Shown: positions 34,432 to 44,217, numbered from the stretch's first letter. The stretch is DNA of 64,000 nt from Ralstonia pickettii (GCF_030582395.1 NZ_CP104381.1:3038001-3102000), one strand, 5' to 3'. Numbers and translations are program-made. Notes: generated by a model from the letters alone, not told the origin.

Positions 34432-34926
34432 ATGTTCGGCCCACCACGCCGCCGCCGGCACATCCGCGGCTTTACGCTGCTGGAGTTGCTGGTGGTGGTG
34501 GTCATCATCGGCATCGTGCTGGCCGTGGTGGCCGTGAACGCCACGCCCAACCCGCGCTCGCAATTGGCCGATGATGCGCAGAAGCTGGCTCGCCTGATCG
34601 AACTGGCACAGGAAGAAGCGCAGCTCACATCTCGCCCCGTGGCGTGGGAGGGCGATGCGCAGGGCTGGCGCTTCTACGAATCGACGCCCAACGGCTGGCG
34701 CGTGCTCAGCCGCGACGTGCTCGCGCCGGGCCACTGGCGCCAAGGCATGGACAACGTACAGATCGTCGCAGGTGCCGCTGCGGTGCCGGGCGCCCCACAG
34801 CGCCTGGTGTTCGGCCGCGAGGCGATTGGCTTGCCGTGGCGCGTGGCGCTGACCTCGCAAGGTTCCCGCGTCGACGTGGTATCCGACGGCGGCCCCCGCG
34901 TGCTGACGGAGATGCAAACGCAATGA
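34432..34926 (+). CDS. gspH: Type II secretion minor pseudopilin GspH
   Basis: The 164-residue minor pseudopilin has a short leader ending RG and the mature FTLLELLVVVVIIGIVLAVV (cleavage after Gly13, Glu18 at +5). A beta-rich domain follows, with PVAWEGDAQGWRFYE. GspH sits with GspI, GspJ and GspK in or near the pseudopilus tip. It is 23 bp after gspG, and its stop overlaps the gspI start as ATGA. Confidence 0.94.
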   Translation: MFGPPRRRRHIRGFTLLELLVVVVIIGIVLAVVAVNATPNPRSQLADDAQKLARLIELAQEEAQLTSRPVAWEGDAQGWRFYESTPNGWRVLSRDVLAPGHWRQGMDNVQIVAGAAAVPGAPQRLVFGREAIGLPWRVALTSQGSRVDVVSDGGPRVLTEMQTQ

Positions 34927-35321
34927 CGCGCAGCCTTCGTCCCACGCGCACGCGCGGCTTCACCCTGCTCGAGGTGCTGGTGGCGCTGACCATCGTGGCC
35001 GTGGCGCTCACTGCCACCATGCGCGCCATGGGCAGCATGACCACCGCCAGCGATTCTCTGCAGACGCGCATGATCGCCACCTGGAGTGCCGAGAACCACC
35101 TCGCCAACCTGCGCCTGGCTCGCGTCTTCCCAGACCCTGGCGCGCGCGGCTTTCCGTGCCCGCAAGGCGATACGCAACTGTGGTGCGAAGAAACCATCGC
35201 CAGCACCCCGAACCCGGTGTTCCGGCGCGTGGAGGTGTCCGTCTATCCGGATGCGTCCAAGTCGGTGCGACTGGCCTGGCTTGTGACTCTATTGCCGAAC
35301 GATGCGCGCAATGTCTTCTAA
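34923..35321 (+). CDS. gspI: Type II secretion minor pseudopilin GspI
   Basis: This 132-residue prepilin has leader MTRSLRPTRTRG, cleavage before FTLLEVLVALTI with Glu17 at +5, and a C-terminal domain with WSAENHLANLRLARVFP and two cysteines (FPCPQ, LWCEE) that may pair. GspI nucleates the tip complex with GspJ and GspK. ATGA overlap with gspH; its end overlaps the start of gspJ. Confidence 0.94.
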   Translation: MTRSLRPTRTRGFTLLEVLVALTIVAVALTATMRAMGSMTTASDSLQTRMIATWSAENHLANLRLARVFPDPGARGFPCPQGDTQLWCEETIASTPNPVFRRVEVSVYPDASKSVRLAWLVTLLPNDARNVF

Positions 35322-36033
35322 CCGTTCGTCGCGCGGCTTCACCCTGCTCGAGCTGCTGGTGGCGATCACGCTGCTGGCCATCCTGGCCGTGATTGCTTGG
35401 CGCGGGCTGGACAGCATGACGCGCACGCACGAGGCGCTGGCCCAGCGCGACGAACGCATCGAGGCACTCAAGACGGCCTACGCCCAGTTCGACGCCGATT
35501 GCACCCAACTGGCCGATCCGAACACGCTGTCGCGCTCACCGGTGGAGGTCGACGCCAACCGCGTGCTGATGGTGCGCGACCGCCGCGACGACAGCCAGCC
35601 ACCCGCGTGGCAAGTGGTGCTCTACCGCATCGTCGACGGCCGGCTCGAACGCCTCCAGACCCAGCCGATCACCAACCGCGGCGACCTGCGCAATGCGATG
35701 GACAACCTGCGCCAGGGCGGCGTGGGCGCCGCGCGCTACCTGCTTGCCGCCAACGTTGACAGCATCAGCGCCCGCGCGTGGGTCGAACCCGGCGGCTGGA
35801 TGGACAACACGGGCGCGCTGTCGGCGGCGCTGTTCCCGGCGGGCAGCAACACCACCACCCTCACCGGCTTGCCGTCGGCTTCCACACCCAGCGCGTCGGC
35901 GCCCTCGGCCAACAGCCCGGGCGTGGTGGTGCCGGCCGCCTCGGTGCGTGCGATGGAGCTGGCATTGCTCGTGCGCATGACACCGCAAGGCGCGCCGCAG
36001 CGCTTCACGCGCATCTGCATGACGGGGCTTTGA
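35302..36033 (+). CDS. gspJ: Type II secretion minor pseudopilin GspJ
   Basis: The 243-residue prepilin has a short leader before RGFTLLELLVAITLLAILAV (cleavage after Gly12, Glu17). The globular domain contains the DADCTQLADPN and AWQVVLYRIVDGRLER segments of GspJ. The C-terminal region carries a Ser/Ala/Pro-rich insertion (about 190-215). The ATG at 35302 overlaps gspI by 20 bases; an ATG at 35311 would also leave a valid leader. Next gene starts 1 bp after its stop. Confidence 0.93.
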   Translation: MRAMSSNRSSRGFTLLELLVAITLLAILAVIAWRGLDSMTRTHEALAQRDERIEALKTAYAQFDADCTQLADPNTLSRSPVEVDANRVLMVRDRRDDSQPPAWQVVLYRIVDGRLERLQTQPITNRGDLRNAMDNLRQGGVGAARYLLAANVDSISARAWVEPGGWMDNTGALSAALFPAGSNTTTLTGLPSASTPSASAPSANSPGVVVPAASVRAMELALLVRMTPQGAPQRFTRICMTGL

Positions 36034-36034
36034 C

Positions 36035-37132
36035 ATGGCGCGATGCTCCCGTAGATCGGCTCAACGTCGTCCGCAGCACGGGCGCCAGCGCGGCGCGGCC
36101 ATCATTACTGCGCTGCTCGTCGTCACGCTGGCCGTGGTGATCGTGTCGGGCATGCTGTGGCGTCAGCAGGTGGAGATTCGCGCGGTTGAAAACCAGCGCC
36201 TGAAAGCGCAGGCCACGTGGATCGCGCGGGCGGGCATCGACTGGGCGCGCCTGATCCTGCGCGATGACCAGCGCCGCACCGGGGCAGTGGACCACCTGGG
36301 CGAAATCTGGGCCGTGCCGATCCAGGAGACCAAGCTGTCGGACTTCCTCGGCAGCTCCCTGCGCACGGATACGGCCGGCGAAGAGTCCTACCTGTCGGGC
36401 CGCATCTTCGATGCCCAGGCGCGCTTCAATCTGATGAACCTGCTGAAAGCGCAGACGCTGGGCGCCCGCACCATCATTACCGGCCGCGACAAGGACGCCA
36501 TCAAGGCGTACGGCCTGCTGTTGCAGTCGCTCAACGTCGACCCGAGCCTGGCCAATATCACGGCGACGTACCTCGCGCAGATGTTGGGCGGCTTTCAGTC
36601 GATCGAGGGCATGCAGGGCGGCCAGCAAGGCGGCGAAGACAGCGGCGGGGGCGGGGGCGGGGGCGGGGGCGGGGGCAACAGCAACGGCCCGCGACCGCTC
36701 GACGACGTGGCCAGCCTGCTGACGATCCCGGGCTATACGGCAGACATGATCGCCAAGCTGCGCCCCTACGTGATCGTGCTGCCCACGCGCACGCAGATCA
36801 ACGCCAACACGGCCAGCGCCGAAGTGCTGGCCGCCGTCATCCCGAACCTGAGCCTGGACCGCGCCCGCTCGTTGGTGCAGGCGCGCGACCGCGCTTACTT
36901 CCGCAACATCGGCGATGTCACGAACCAGTTGCGCGGCATCGCACCCGGGGTCGACACCACCGCTGCGGCCAATCTGCTGGACGTGCAGACCCACTACTTT
37001 CTGGTCTATGGGATGGCGCGCCACGAGCGGGCCCGCATCGGAGAAGTGGCGCTTGTTTCACGTGGCGATCCAGTCAACAATAACGCGACCCGCATCGTCT
37101 GGGTCCGCCGCATCGACGAGATTCCGTCATGA
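36035..37132 (+). CDS. gspK: Type II secretion minor pseudopilin GspK
   Basis: The 365-residue protein is the largest minor pseudopilin and sits at the tip of the pseudopilus. The leader ends QRG and the mature part begins AAIITALLVVTLAVVIVSGM. It has Thr rather than Glu at position +5, which is characteristic of GspK. The body includes DAQARFNLMNLL, a polyglycine tract coded by five GGGGGC hexamers (36647-36676) in an otherwise conserved loop, and a helix-hairpin-helix-like part (RTQINANTASAEVLAAVIP). It starts 1 bp after the gspJ stop. Confidence 0.93.
   Translation: MARCSRRSAQRRPQHGRQRGAAIITALLVVTLAVVIVSGMLWRQQVEIRAVENQRLKAQATWIARAGIDWARLILRDDQRRTGAVDHLGEIWAVPIQETKLSDFLGSSLRTDTAGEESYLSGRIFDAQARFNLMNLLKAQTLGARTIITGRDKDAIKAYGLLLQSLNVDPSLANITATYLAQMLGGFQSIEGMQGGQQGGEDSGGGGGGGGGGGNSNGPRPLDDVASLLTIPGYTADMIAKLRPYVIVLPTRTQINANTASAEVLAAVIPNLSLDRARSLVQARDRAYFRNIGDVTNQLRGIAPGVDTTAAANLLDVQTHYFLVYGMARHERARIGEVALVSRGDPVNNNATRIVWVRRIDEIPS
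36647..36676 (+). repeat. Short tandem repeat (GGGGGC)5 inside gspK
   Basis: Five perfect GGGGGC hexamers encode a run of glycines in GspK. The unit is a multiple of three, so slippage would alter glycine number without breaking the frame. Confidence 0.95.
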
Positions 37133-37293
37133 CGGCGGCGCAACACCCCTCCACGTGCGTACGCGCCGCTTGTAGACAGACCCTGGCCTTCGCCGTATTG
37201 TCATCCGCATCCTTCAGCATCGCGGGTCTTGCGCAATACGGCGCTAGCGTTGGCAGTTCGCATTCACACTCTCAAGATCAATAGAGGAGCGGT

Positions 37294-38730
37294 TTGACGA
37301 CCTCCCTGTACGTGCGCCTGCCGCACCGGCCCATTCAATCGCCCGAACGCTGGTCGGCGGGCGCGCTTGCCTCCGTGCCCTTCGCGCTGGTGCGCGAAGA
37401 AGGCGCACAAGGGCCGCAGCGCGTTCAGCGCGAAGGCACGTCGCGCACCGACGAGCTGCCCGCGGCCGATCGCCTGATCCTTCTGCTGCCCGCCGCCGAT
37501 GTGCTGCTGGTGCCCGCCAACGTGCCGCCGCTGGCGCTGCCCAAACTGCGTCTGGCGCTGCCCAACCTGGTGGAAGAGCGCCTCGTGCAGGATGCACAGC
37601 AGTGTCATATCGCCCTTGGGCCCCGCCTGGGTGATGCCCCTGCACGCAACTGGCGCGCGCCGCGCGAGCCGCAGTCGCGCGCGCTGATGATTGCTGACCG
37701 CGCTTGGGTCCGCTTCATTCTAGATACCTTCGCCGGCCACAAGCACCGCACCTGCCATCTGCTGCCCGCACAGCTTTGCGTGCCGTTTGAAACGCCTACT
37801 GCCGCGGCGACCGCACATGCGGAATCGACAAACGCGGGCGAACGCGCAGAGCCGTCGCTCGACGCGGCCGATGCGCCTGCACCTGCAGCCGAAGCGCCCG
37901 CTGCTGAAGCCGTGGCAACGGTCGTACCAGCAACCATCGCGCTCGATGCGGCACCGCCGTCCGACCCGGACGCGCCTGTCGCCATCGACATCACCGTACG
38001 CACCGGCCGCGCCGAGGGCTACGGCCTGCGCGTGCTGCCGGCCAACGTCGGCAACTGGCTCGGGATTGCACCCACGCCGGCCACGCTGATGGTCTCGCCC
38101 GCACTGCGCGAGCTGGCGCCCGGCTTGTCGGCCGACCCCACCGCCGCCACGCTGGACTGGTCAACCTGGGCGGCGGGCGCCCGCGACGCCCTCGCCTCAG
38201 GCGAAGCCGATCTCTGCCAGTTCGACTTTGCACGCGGCGGTGTGGCCGGCATGGACTGGAGCCTCTGGCGCCTGCCGATCGCGCTGGCCGTGCTGATCGT
38301 GGTCGTGCAGCTGATCGGCATGAACGCGCGCTGGCTCACGCTGCGCGCCGAACAGAAGCGGCTCGATACCGCCATGCGCGCGCAGCTGCAGACGGCATTC
38401 CCGAATACGCCGGTGATCCTCGACCCGCCCGCGCAGATGCGCCGCCAGGTCGAACAACTGCGACTGGCCGCCGGCAAATCGGCGCCGGAAGACTTCCTGC
38501 CGCTGGCCGATCGCTTTGCCCAGGCGGCCACCGGCCTTGCGCCCGACGCGCTGCTCGCGCTCGACTACCATGGCCGCGCGCTCACGGTCACGCTCAAGGA
38601 CGGCACCGACACCGCCAGCCTGCGCACCGCCGCCCGCAATGTCGGCCTGAACATGGATGCCGCCGAGGCGCCGCGCGGGGCTGAAGCCACCGTGCCGGGG
38701 TCGCGCTGGACGGTGTCCATCGCCCAATAA
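37294..38730 (+). CDS. gspL: Type II secretion inner-membrane protein GspL
   Basis: The 478-residue protein has a cytoplasmic actin-like N-terminal domain (LYVRLPHRP, LILLLPAADVLLVPANVPP). A long Ala/Pro/Glu linker (about 165-215), a membrane helix (LPIALAVLIVVVQLIGMNARW, about 327-347) and a periplasmic ferredoxin-like domain follow. GspL links the GspE ATPase to the platform. The TTG at 37294 is accepted because GAGGAG lies five bases upstream and no ATG gives a complete N-terminal domain. The 161-bp gap after gspK has no gene. The inserted linker makes this GspL larger than most. Confidence 0.92.
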   Translation: MTTSLYVRLPHRPIQSPERWSAGALASVPFALVREEGAQGPQRVQREGTSRTDELPAADRLILLLPAADVLLVPANVPPLALPKLRLALPNLVEERLVQDAQQCHIALGPRLGDAPARNWRAPREPQSRALMIADRAWVRFILDTFAGHKHRTCHLLPAQLCVPFETPTAAATAHAESTNAGERAEPSLDAADAPAPAAEAPAAEAVATVVPATIALDAAPPSDPDAPVAIDITVRTGRAEGYGLRVLPANVGNWLGIAPTPATLMVSPALRELAPGLSADPTAATLDWSTWAAGARDALASGEADLCQFDFARGGVAGMDWSLWRLPIALAVLIVVVQLIGMNARWLTLRAEQKRLDTAMRAQLQTAFPNTPVILDPPAQMRRQVEQLRLAAGKSAPEDFLPLADRFAQAATGLAPDALLALDYHGRALTVTLKDGTDTASLRTAARNVGLNMDAAEAPRGAEATVPGSRWTVSIAQ

Positions 38731-38740
38731 CGAATATTCC

Positions 38741-39307
38741 ATGGCGACATCCTCCTCTTCCTCCCGATCGTCATCCCGCCGCCTGCCGCGCATTGGCGTG
38801 CCGGACCCGGTACGCGATGCGGCCACGACGTTCTGGATGCAGCGCGAACCGCGTGAACGCCGCATCCTTGCCGGTGGCGGCGTGGTGCTGTTGCTCGTGA
38901 TCGTCTATCTCGCGCTGTGGGAGCCGGCCTTCGAGGGCCAGCGCCGCATCGAGAAAGCCCTGCCGCAAATGCGTACCCAACTCGCCGAGATGGAAACGCT
39001 GGGCCAGGAAGCGCGCGGCCTGTCGGCCATTGCCGCGGCGCCGGTGCCGCGCGGTGCGGAACTGGAGCAGGCGCTCAACGCGAGCCTCACCAACCACGGG
39101 CTGAAGGCCACGCGGATGGCGATGTCGGGCGAAAGCGTGCAGGTGCAGCTGGACAAGGTCCCGTTTGGCGCCGTCGCCGAATGGCTGCAGGAGGTGCGGC
39201 AGGCGCAGCGCATGAAGGTGATCGACACGAACATCAAATACGTGGGCGCAACGGCCCTGGTCAACGTGACGGCGACGCTGCAAGGCCCCGCCGCCCCGGG
39301 CCGCTGA
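38741..39307 (+). CDS. gspM: Type II secretion inner-membrane protein GspM
   Basis: The 188-residue protein has a serine-rich cytoplasmic N-terminus, one membrane helix (ILAGGGVVLLLVIVYLALWE, about 45-62) and a periplasmic domain (NHGLKATRMAM, VQLDKVPFGAVAEWLQEV) of the GspM fold. It forms the platform with GspL, GspF and GspC. Ten bases separate it from gspL. Confidence 0.9.
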   Translation: MATSSSSSRSSSRRLPRIGVPDPVRDAATTFWMQREPRERRILAGGGVVLLLVIVYLALWEPAFEGQRRIEKALPQMRTQLAEMETLGQEARGLSAIAAAPVPRGAELEQALNASLTNHGLKATRMAMSGESVQVQLDKVPFGAVAEWLQEVRQAQRMKVIDTNIKYVGATALVNVTATLQGPAAPGR

Positions 39308-39324
39308 CGGGTCCGATCGTGCCG

Positions 39325-40167
39325 ATGGGGATTGAATCGCTGCCGCCGCTGCGCCTGCGCCGCCGTGCCGAATCCGACGAGCGCACGAGCCTCGGCTGGC
39401 GCGTGTTGTGGTGCGGCGTGGCGCTGCTGGCCGTGGGCCTGACCGTGGTGGCGCAGTATCCGGCCGCGTGGGCCGCAGAACGCATCGCCGCAGCCACGGG
39501 GCACCGTGTCTTGCTGGCCGACAGCCAGGGCACTATCTGGCACGGCAGCGCAACGCTGGCGCTGACCGCCGGCAACGGCGGCGCCGATGCGACCGTGCTG
39601 CCGGGCCGCCTGTCGTGGTCGATCGACATGCTGCCGCTGCTGACCGGCACGCTGCGGGCGCACCTGGCGCACGATCGCGCGCTGAAGAAGCCCGTCACGC
39701 TGACAGTGACGCCGGGGCATTGGGACGCAGAGGCCGGCACGATCGCCTTGCCCGCATCGTTGCTGGAGGGCATTGGCGCCCCGTTCAACACGCTCAAGCT
39801 GGACGGCCGACTGCGGGCGCAATGGACGCCGCTCTCGGGCCAATTCGGCCGTGGAAAGGACCAACCAAACACCGCCCAGGGCGCGCTGACTGTCACGCTC
39901 GAGCAGGTATCATCCAGCCTCAGCCGGGTGCGGCCGCTGGGCAGTTACCAGGCCGTGGTGTCGTTTGGCGGCGTGAGCGGTGCGCCGATGCAGTTGTCGC
40001 TGTCGACGCTGGCCGGGCCGCTCAGTCTGCAGGGCCAGGGCACCCTTGGGCCCAGCGCGCATTTTGACGGGGTGGCGAGTGCCACGCCGGAGTCGGAACC
40101 GCAATTGATTGGCCTGTTGAGTCTGCTGGGCCCGCGCGACGGGTCGCAGCATCGACTCCGCTTTTGA
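39325..40167 (+). CDS. gspN: Type II secretion protein GspN
   Basis: The 280-residue protein has an N-terminal membrane helix (LWCGVALLAVGLTVVAQYPA) and a periplasmic beta-rich domain (GTIWHGSATLAL, LPGRLSWSIDMLPLLTG, LKLDGRLRAQW) matching GspN, a non-universal T2SS component. The role is not firmly known. The ATG at 39325 is preferred; a GTG at 39319 would add two residues. It lies between gspM and gspD. Confidence 0.88.
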   Translation: MGIESLPPLRLRRRAESDERTSLGWRVLWCGVALLAVGLTVVAQYPAAWAAERIAAATGHRVLLADSQGTIWHGSATLALTAGNGGADATVLPGRLSWSIDMLPLLTGTLRAHLAHDRALKKPVTLTVTPGHWDAEAGTIALPASLLEGIGAPFNTLKLDGRLRAQWTPLSGQFGRGKDQPNTAQGALTVTLEQVSSSLSRVRPLGSYQAVVSFGGVSGAPMQLSLSTLAGPLSLQGQGTLGPSAHFDGVASATPESEPQLIGLLSLLGPRDGSQHRLRF

Positions 40168-40204
40168 TCCTCAAGCCGGCGCGCGAGCCAGCGTGTCGAC
40201 AACC

Positions 40205-42622
40205 ATGAACGAGACCATGTACAACGCCTCTTCCCGACTCACCGTTCGCGCCATCGTCCTGGCATGCTGCGCAACAATGGTGGCCGGCTCGATGCCAGTC
40301 TTTGCCGCCCCGCCGAGCGCGGCATCTTCCCAGAACGGCGCCGCCGGCAACCCGGGGGATGAGGTCTCGCTGAATTTCGTCAACGCGGATCTGGACTCGG
40401 TGGTCAAGGCCGTCGGCCAGGCCACCGGCAAGAACTTCATCGTTGACCCGCGCGTGAAGGGCACCGTCAACCTCGTCACCGAAAAGCCCGTGACGCGCTC
40501 CCAGGCGCTCGAATCGCTGGGCTCGATCCTGCGCATGCAGGGCTATGCGATTGTCGAGGGCAACGGTTTCACCAAGGTGGTGCCGGAAGCCGACGCCAAG
40601 CTGCAGGGCTCGCCCACCAGCGTAGGCGCGGCAGGCTCACGTGGCGGCGAACAGGTCGTGACGCAGGTCTTCCGCCTGCAGCACGAATCGGCCAACAACC
40701 TGGTGCCGGTGCTGCGCCCGATGATCGCGCCCAACAACACGATCACCGCCTACCCGGCCAACAACACGCTCGTCATTACTGATTACGCCGACAACCTGCG
40801 CCGCATCGGCCGCATCATCGCGTCGATCGACACGCCCGTGGCCGGCGAGACCGAGCTGATTCCGCTGAAGAACGCCGTGGCCATCGACGTGGCGGCCACG
40901 CTGCAGAAGCTGCTCGATCCGTCGGCCGGTGGTGCAGGCGGCGCGGCCGGTGCCGGCGCGGCGCTGTCGGACCCGAGCCTGCGTACGTCGGTCGTGGCCG
41001 AGCCGCGTTCGAATAGCGTGATGGTGCGTGCGTCGAGTGCGGCACGTCTGGCGCAGGCCAAACAACTGATCGCCAAGCTCGATGTGCCGAATGCACGCCC
41101 GGGCAACATCTGGGTGGTGCCGCTGAAGAATGCCAACGCGGTGCAGCTGGCCACTACGCTGCGCGCGATCGTCGCGGCCGATGCCACGCTGTCGGCCTCG
41201 GCATCGACCGGCCCGGGCGGCCAGAGCGCCGCGCAAGGCGCCACCTCGCAGCCGGCGGGCGGCGTGAGCAACGTGCAGAACCAGAACACGCAGAACACCA
41301 GCTACGGCAGCGGCTCGGGATCGGGCAGTGGTTCGGGCAGCGGCAGCTCCTCGTTCCGCGCCTCGTTCGGGCAGAACAACACGCCCACCACCGGCGGCAT
41401 CATCCAGGCCGATCCGGCCACCAACGCGCTCATCATCACCGCCAGCGAGCCGGTCTACCGGAACCTGCGTGCCGTGATCGACGACCTCGACGCGCGCCGC
41501 GCCCAGGTTTATATCGAATCGATGATCGTTGAGGTGACGGCTACCAAGGCGTCGCAGCTCGGCATCCAGTGGATGGTGGGCGCAGGCGGCCCGAATACGT
41601 ACGGCGGCGGCGGCACCAACTTCGGCACGGGTTCGGGCAACCTGCTCACGCTGGCCGGCACCATCGCTACCATCACCACGGGCGGCATCGGCAGCACGGC
41701 GGCGCAGACGGCGCTGTCGAACGTGAACGTAGGGCAGCTGAACGGCGGCCAGTTCGGCGTGTTCAACAAGGCTTCGGGCCTTGGCGTGCTGCTCTCCGCG
41801 CTGGGCTCGGACGGTTCGGTCAACGTGTTGTCGACCCCGAACCTGATCACGCTCGACAACGAAGAAGCCAAGATCCTGATCGGCCAGAACGTGCCGATCA
41901 CCACGGGCTCGTATGCGCAGACGGGCACGTCCGCGTCGGTCACGCCGTTCCAGACGTTCGACCGCAAGGACGTCGGCATCACGCTGCGCGTCAAGCCGCA
42001 GATCACCGACGGCGGGCTGGTGAAGATGCAGATCTTCCAGGAGTCGTCGGCCGTGGTGCCGGGCACGCAGAATGCGACACAGGGCCCGACCACCAACGTG
42101 CGCTCGATCGAGACCAATGTGCTGGCCAACGACGGCCAGGTCGTCGTGTTGGGCGGGCTGCTGGAAGACAACTATCAGGACGGCGAGCAGAAGGTGCCGG
42201 GCCTGGGCGACATTCCCATCCTTGGCGCGCTGTTCCGCTCGGAAAACAAGACGCGTGTGAAGACCAACCTGCTGGTGTTCCTGCGCCCGATCATCCTGCG
42301 CACGGCCGATGCCACTGGCGCGCTGTCGGACAACCGCTACAACTACATGCGCGACACGCAGCAGGGCTTTGTCTCGCCGAACATGCTGCCGACCACGTCG
42401 GACAAGGACACACCGGTGCTGCCCACGCCCGAGGCCATGCGCCCGGCTGACAACTACGGCGATGTGTCGATCGTGCCGAAGGGGCCGGCCGGCACGCAGG
42501 TGCCCCCGGGTGCCCCGATGCCAATGCCGCAAGGCACTACGCGCAGCCAGCCGCGCCTGCAGAACTTCGCGGCGCCCACCTCGGGCGGCTACGACGGCAA
42601 CGCGCCGCGCAATGGCGGCTGA
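40205..42622 (+). CDS. gspD: Type II secretion secretin GspD
   Basis: The 805-residue outer-membrane channel has a signal peptide (to about MPVFAAPP) and N0 (VSLNFVNADLDSVVKAVGQA) and N1-N3 domains. A Gly/Ser-rich stretch lies inside N3 (encoded about 41300-41352). The C-terminal secretin domain has VPITTGSYAQTG and VNVLSTPNLITLDNEEA, and the ending (VLGGLLEDNYQDGEQKVPGL, GALFRSENKTRVKTNLLVFL) is typical. A Pro-rich tail follows. The start is taken at ATG 40205; a GTG at 40193 is in frame and adds four residues. Twelve to fifteen such subunits form the pore for folded exoproteins. Confidence 0.95.
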   Translation: MNETMYNASSRLTVRAIVLACCATMVAGSMPVFAAPPSAASSQNGAAGNPGDEVSLNFVNADLDSVVKAVGQATGKNFIVDPRVKGTVNLVTEKPVTRSQALESLGSILRMQGYAIVEGNGFTKVVPEADAKLQGSPTSVGAAGSRGGEQVVTQVFRLQHESANNLVPVLRPMIAPNNTITAYPANNTLVITDYADNLRRIGRIIASIDTPVAGETELIPLKNAVAIDVAATLQKLLDPSAGGAGGAAGAGAALSDPSLRTSVVAEPRSNSVMVRASSAARLAQAKQLIAKLDVPNARPGNIWVVPLKNANAVQLATTLRAIVAADATLSASASTGPGGQSAAQGATSQPAGGVSNVQNQNTQNTSYGSGSGSGSGSGSGSSSFRASFGQNNTPTTGGIIQADPATNALIITASEPVYRNLRAVIDDLDARRAQVYIESMIVEVTATKASQLGIQWMVGAGGPNTYGGGGTNFGTGSGNLLTLAGTIATITTGGIGSTAAQTALSNVNVGQLNGGQFGVFNKASGLGVLLSALGSDGSVNVLSTPNLITLDNEEAKILIGQNVPITTGSYAQTGTSASVTPFQTFDRKDVGITLRVKPQITDGGLVKMQIFQESSAVVPGTQNATQGPTTNVRSIETNVLANDGQVVVLGGLLEDNYQDGEQKVPGLGDIPILGALFRSENKTRVKTNLLVFLRPIILRTADATGALSDNRYNYMRDTQQGFVSPNMLPTTSDKDTPVLPTPEAMRPADNYGDVSIVPKGPAGTQVPPGAPMPMPQGTTRSQPRLQNFAAPTSGGYDGNAPRNGG

Positions 42623-42638
42623 CAACGGACAACGAACC

Positions 42639-44195
42639 ATGGCCACGCACGCTTCCACCACCGACGTCAGCACGCTCGAGCCGCCCTCGCAGTCCGCCGT
42701 GCGGCTGGTGCCGTATGCGTTTGCGCGCGACGCGAAATTGCTCGTCGCCCGCCAGGACGTCGACACGCTGGAAGTGTGGGTCTGCCCTGAAACCTCGCGC
42801 ACGGCGCTCGCTGAACTCGGCCGCGTGTTCGGCGCGCTGCATCTGGTGACGCTCGGCACGGCGGCGCTGTCCACCGCCACGCAAGCGGCCTACAACGCGC
42901 AAGACGGCAGCGCGGCCCAGGTGGTCGGCGAAGTGGAAGGCGAAGTCGACCTGTCGCGCCTGATGCAGGACATTCCGGCCGTGGAAGACCTGCTCGAATC
43001 CGAAGACGATGCGCCGATCATCCGCATGATCAACGCCCTGCTCACGCAGGCCGCGCGCGAAGGCGCCTCGGACATCCATATCGAGCCGTTCGAGAATGCA
43101 TCCGTCGTGCGCTTTCGCGTCGACGGCACGCTGCGCGACGTCGTGCGCCCGAAGAAAGCGCTGCACGGCGCGCTGATTTCGCGCATTAAGATCATGGCGC
43201 AGCTCGACATTGCCGAGAAACGCCTGCCGCAGGACGGACGCATCACGCTGCGCGTGGGCGGTCGCCCGGTTGACGTGCGCGTGAGCACCCTGCCCACCGG
43301 CCACGGCGAACGCGCGGTGCTGCGTCTGCTCGACAAGGAAGCCGGCCGGCTCGACCTGGGCAAGCTCGGCATGGGCGCCGGCACGCTGGCGCGCTTCGAC
43401 CACCTGATCAACCAGCCGCACGGCATCGTGCTCGTCACCGGCCCCACGGGTTCGGGCAAGACGACCACGCTGTATGCGGCGCTGTCGCGGCTCGACGCGG
43501 CATCCACCAACATCATGACGGTGGAAGACCCGATCGAATACGACCTCGACGGCATCGGCCAGACGCAGGTCAATCCGAAGATCGACATGACGTTCGCCAA
43601 GGCGCTGCGCGCCATCCTGCGCCAGGACCCGGACGTGGTGATGATCGGGGAAATCCGCGACCTGGAAACCGCGCAGATTGCGGTGCAGGCCTCGCTGACG
43701 GGCCACCTGGTGCTGGCGACGCTGCACACGAATGATTCCGCTTCCGCCGTGACGCGCCTGATCGACATGGGGATCGAACCGTTCCTGCTGTCTTCATCGC
43801 TGCTGGGTGTGCTGGCGCAGCGGCTGGTACGCCGCCTGTGCGTGCATTGCCGCCGCGAAGAAGTGCTCGAACTCACGCCTGCAGAAGTGGAAGCCGTGGC
43901 CGGCACGCCGATCGCAGACGGCGTGGCACCGGCGGCACCGGCACGCAAATCGGTCTGGCATCACGTCGGCTGCGAGCGTTGCAGCAACTCCGGCTACCAG
44001 GGCCGGACCGGTGTCTACGAACTGCTGACCGTCACACCCGAAATTCAGACGATGATCCACCGCCAGGCCGCTGAATCCGAGATCAAGGCGTTCGCCATCG
44101 GCCAGGGCATGCAGACCATGCGCATGGATGCCCAGCGCTGGATCGACACGGGCGCTACGTCGCTGGAAGAAGTGCTGCGGGTCACACGCGACTAA
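42639..44195 (+). CDS. gspE: Type II secretion ATPase GspE
   Basis: The 518-residue cytoplasmic motor has an N-terminal GspL-binding part, ASDIHIEPFE, Walker A GPTGSGKTTT (268-277), the Asp box region VEDPIEYDLDGIGQTQVN, Walker B around DPDVVMIGEIRD (330-341), the His box LATLHTNDSASAVTRL, and a zinc tetracysteine (CVHC and CERC). It hydrolyses ATP to drive pseudopilus assembly. The ATG at 42639 lies 16 bp after the secretin stop. All catalytic motifs are intact. Confidence 0.96.
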   Translation: MATHASTTDVSTLEPPSQSAVRLVPYAFARDAKLLVARQDVDTLEVWVCPETSRTALAELGRVFGALHLVTLGTAALSTATQAAYNAQDGSAAQVVGEVEGEVDLSRLMQDIPAVEDLLESEDDAPIIRMINALLTQAAREGASDIHIEPFENASVVRFRVDGTLRDVVRPKKALHGALISRIKIMAQLDIAEKRLPQDGRITLRVGGRPVDVRVSTLPTGHGERAVLRLLDKEAGRLDLGKLGMGAGTLARFDHLINQPHGIVLVTGPTGSGKTTTLYAALSRLDAASTNIMTVEDPIEYDLDGIGQTQVNPKIDMTFAKALRAILRQDPDVVMIGEIRDLETAQIAVQASLTGHLVLATLHTNDSASAVTRLIDMGIEPFLLSSSLLGVLAQRLVRRLCVHCRREEVLELTPAEVEAVAGTPIADGVAPAAPARKSVWHHVGCERCSNSGYQGRTGVYELLTVTPEIQTMIHRQAAESEIKAFAIGQGMQTMRMDAQRWIDTGATSLEEVLRVTRD

Positions 44196-44217
44196 GGCGC
44201 GATTACACGAATAGCGC

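Noticed and set aside
36647..36676. GGGGGC repeat as a phase-variation switch
   Set aside because: The unit is six bases, so copy changes do not shift the frame; on/off switching is not expected.
40637..42880. 747-codon minus-strand frame opposite gspD
   Set aside because: Antisense shadow of the secretin gene; no domain, Arg/Ala/His-rich.
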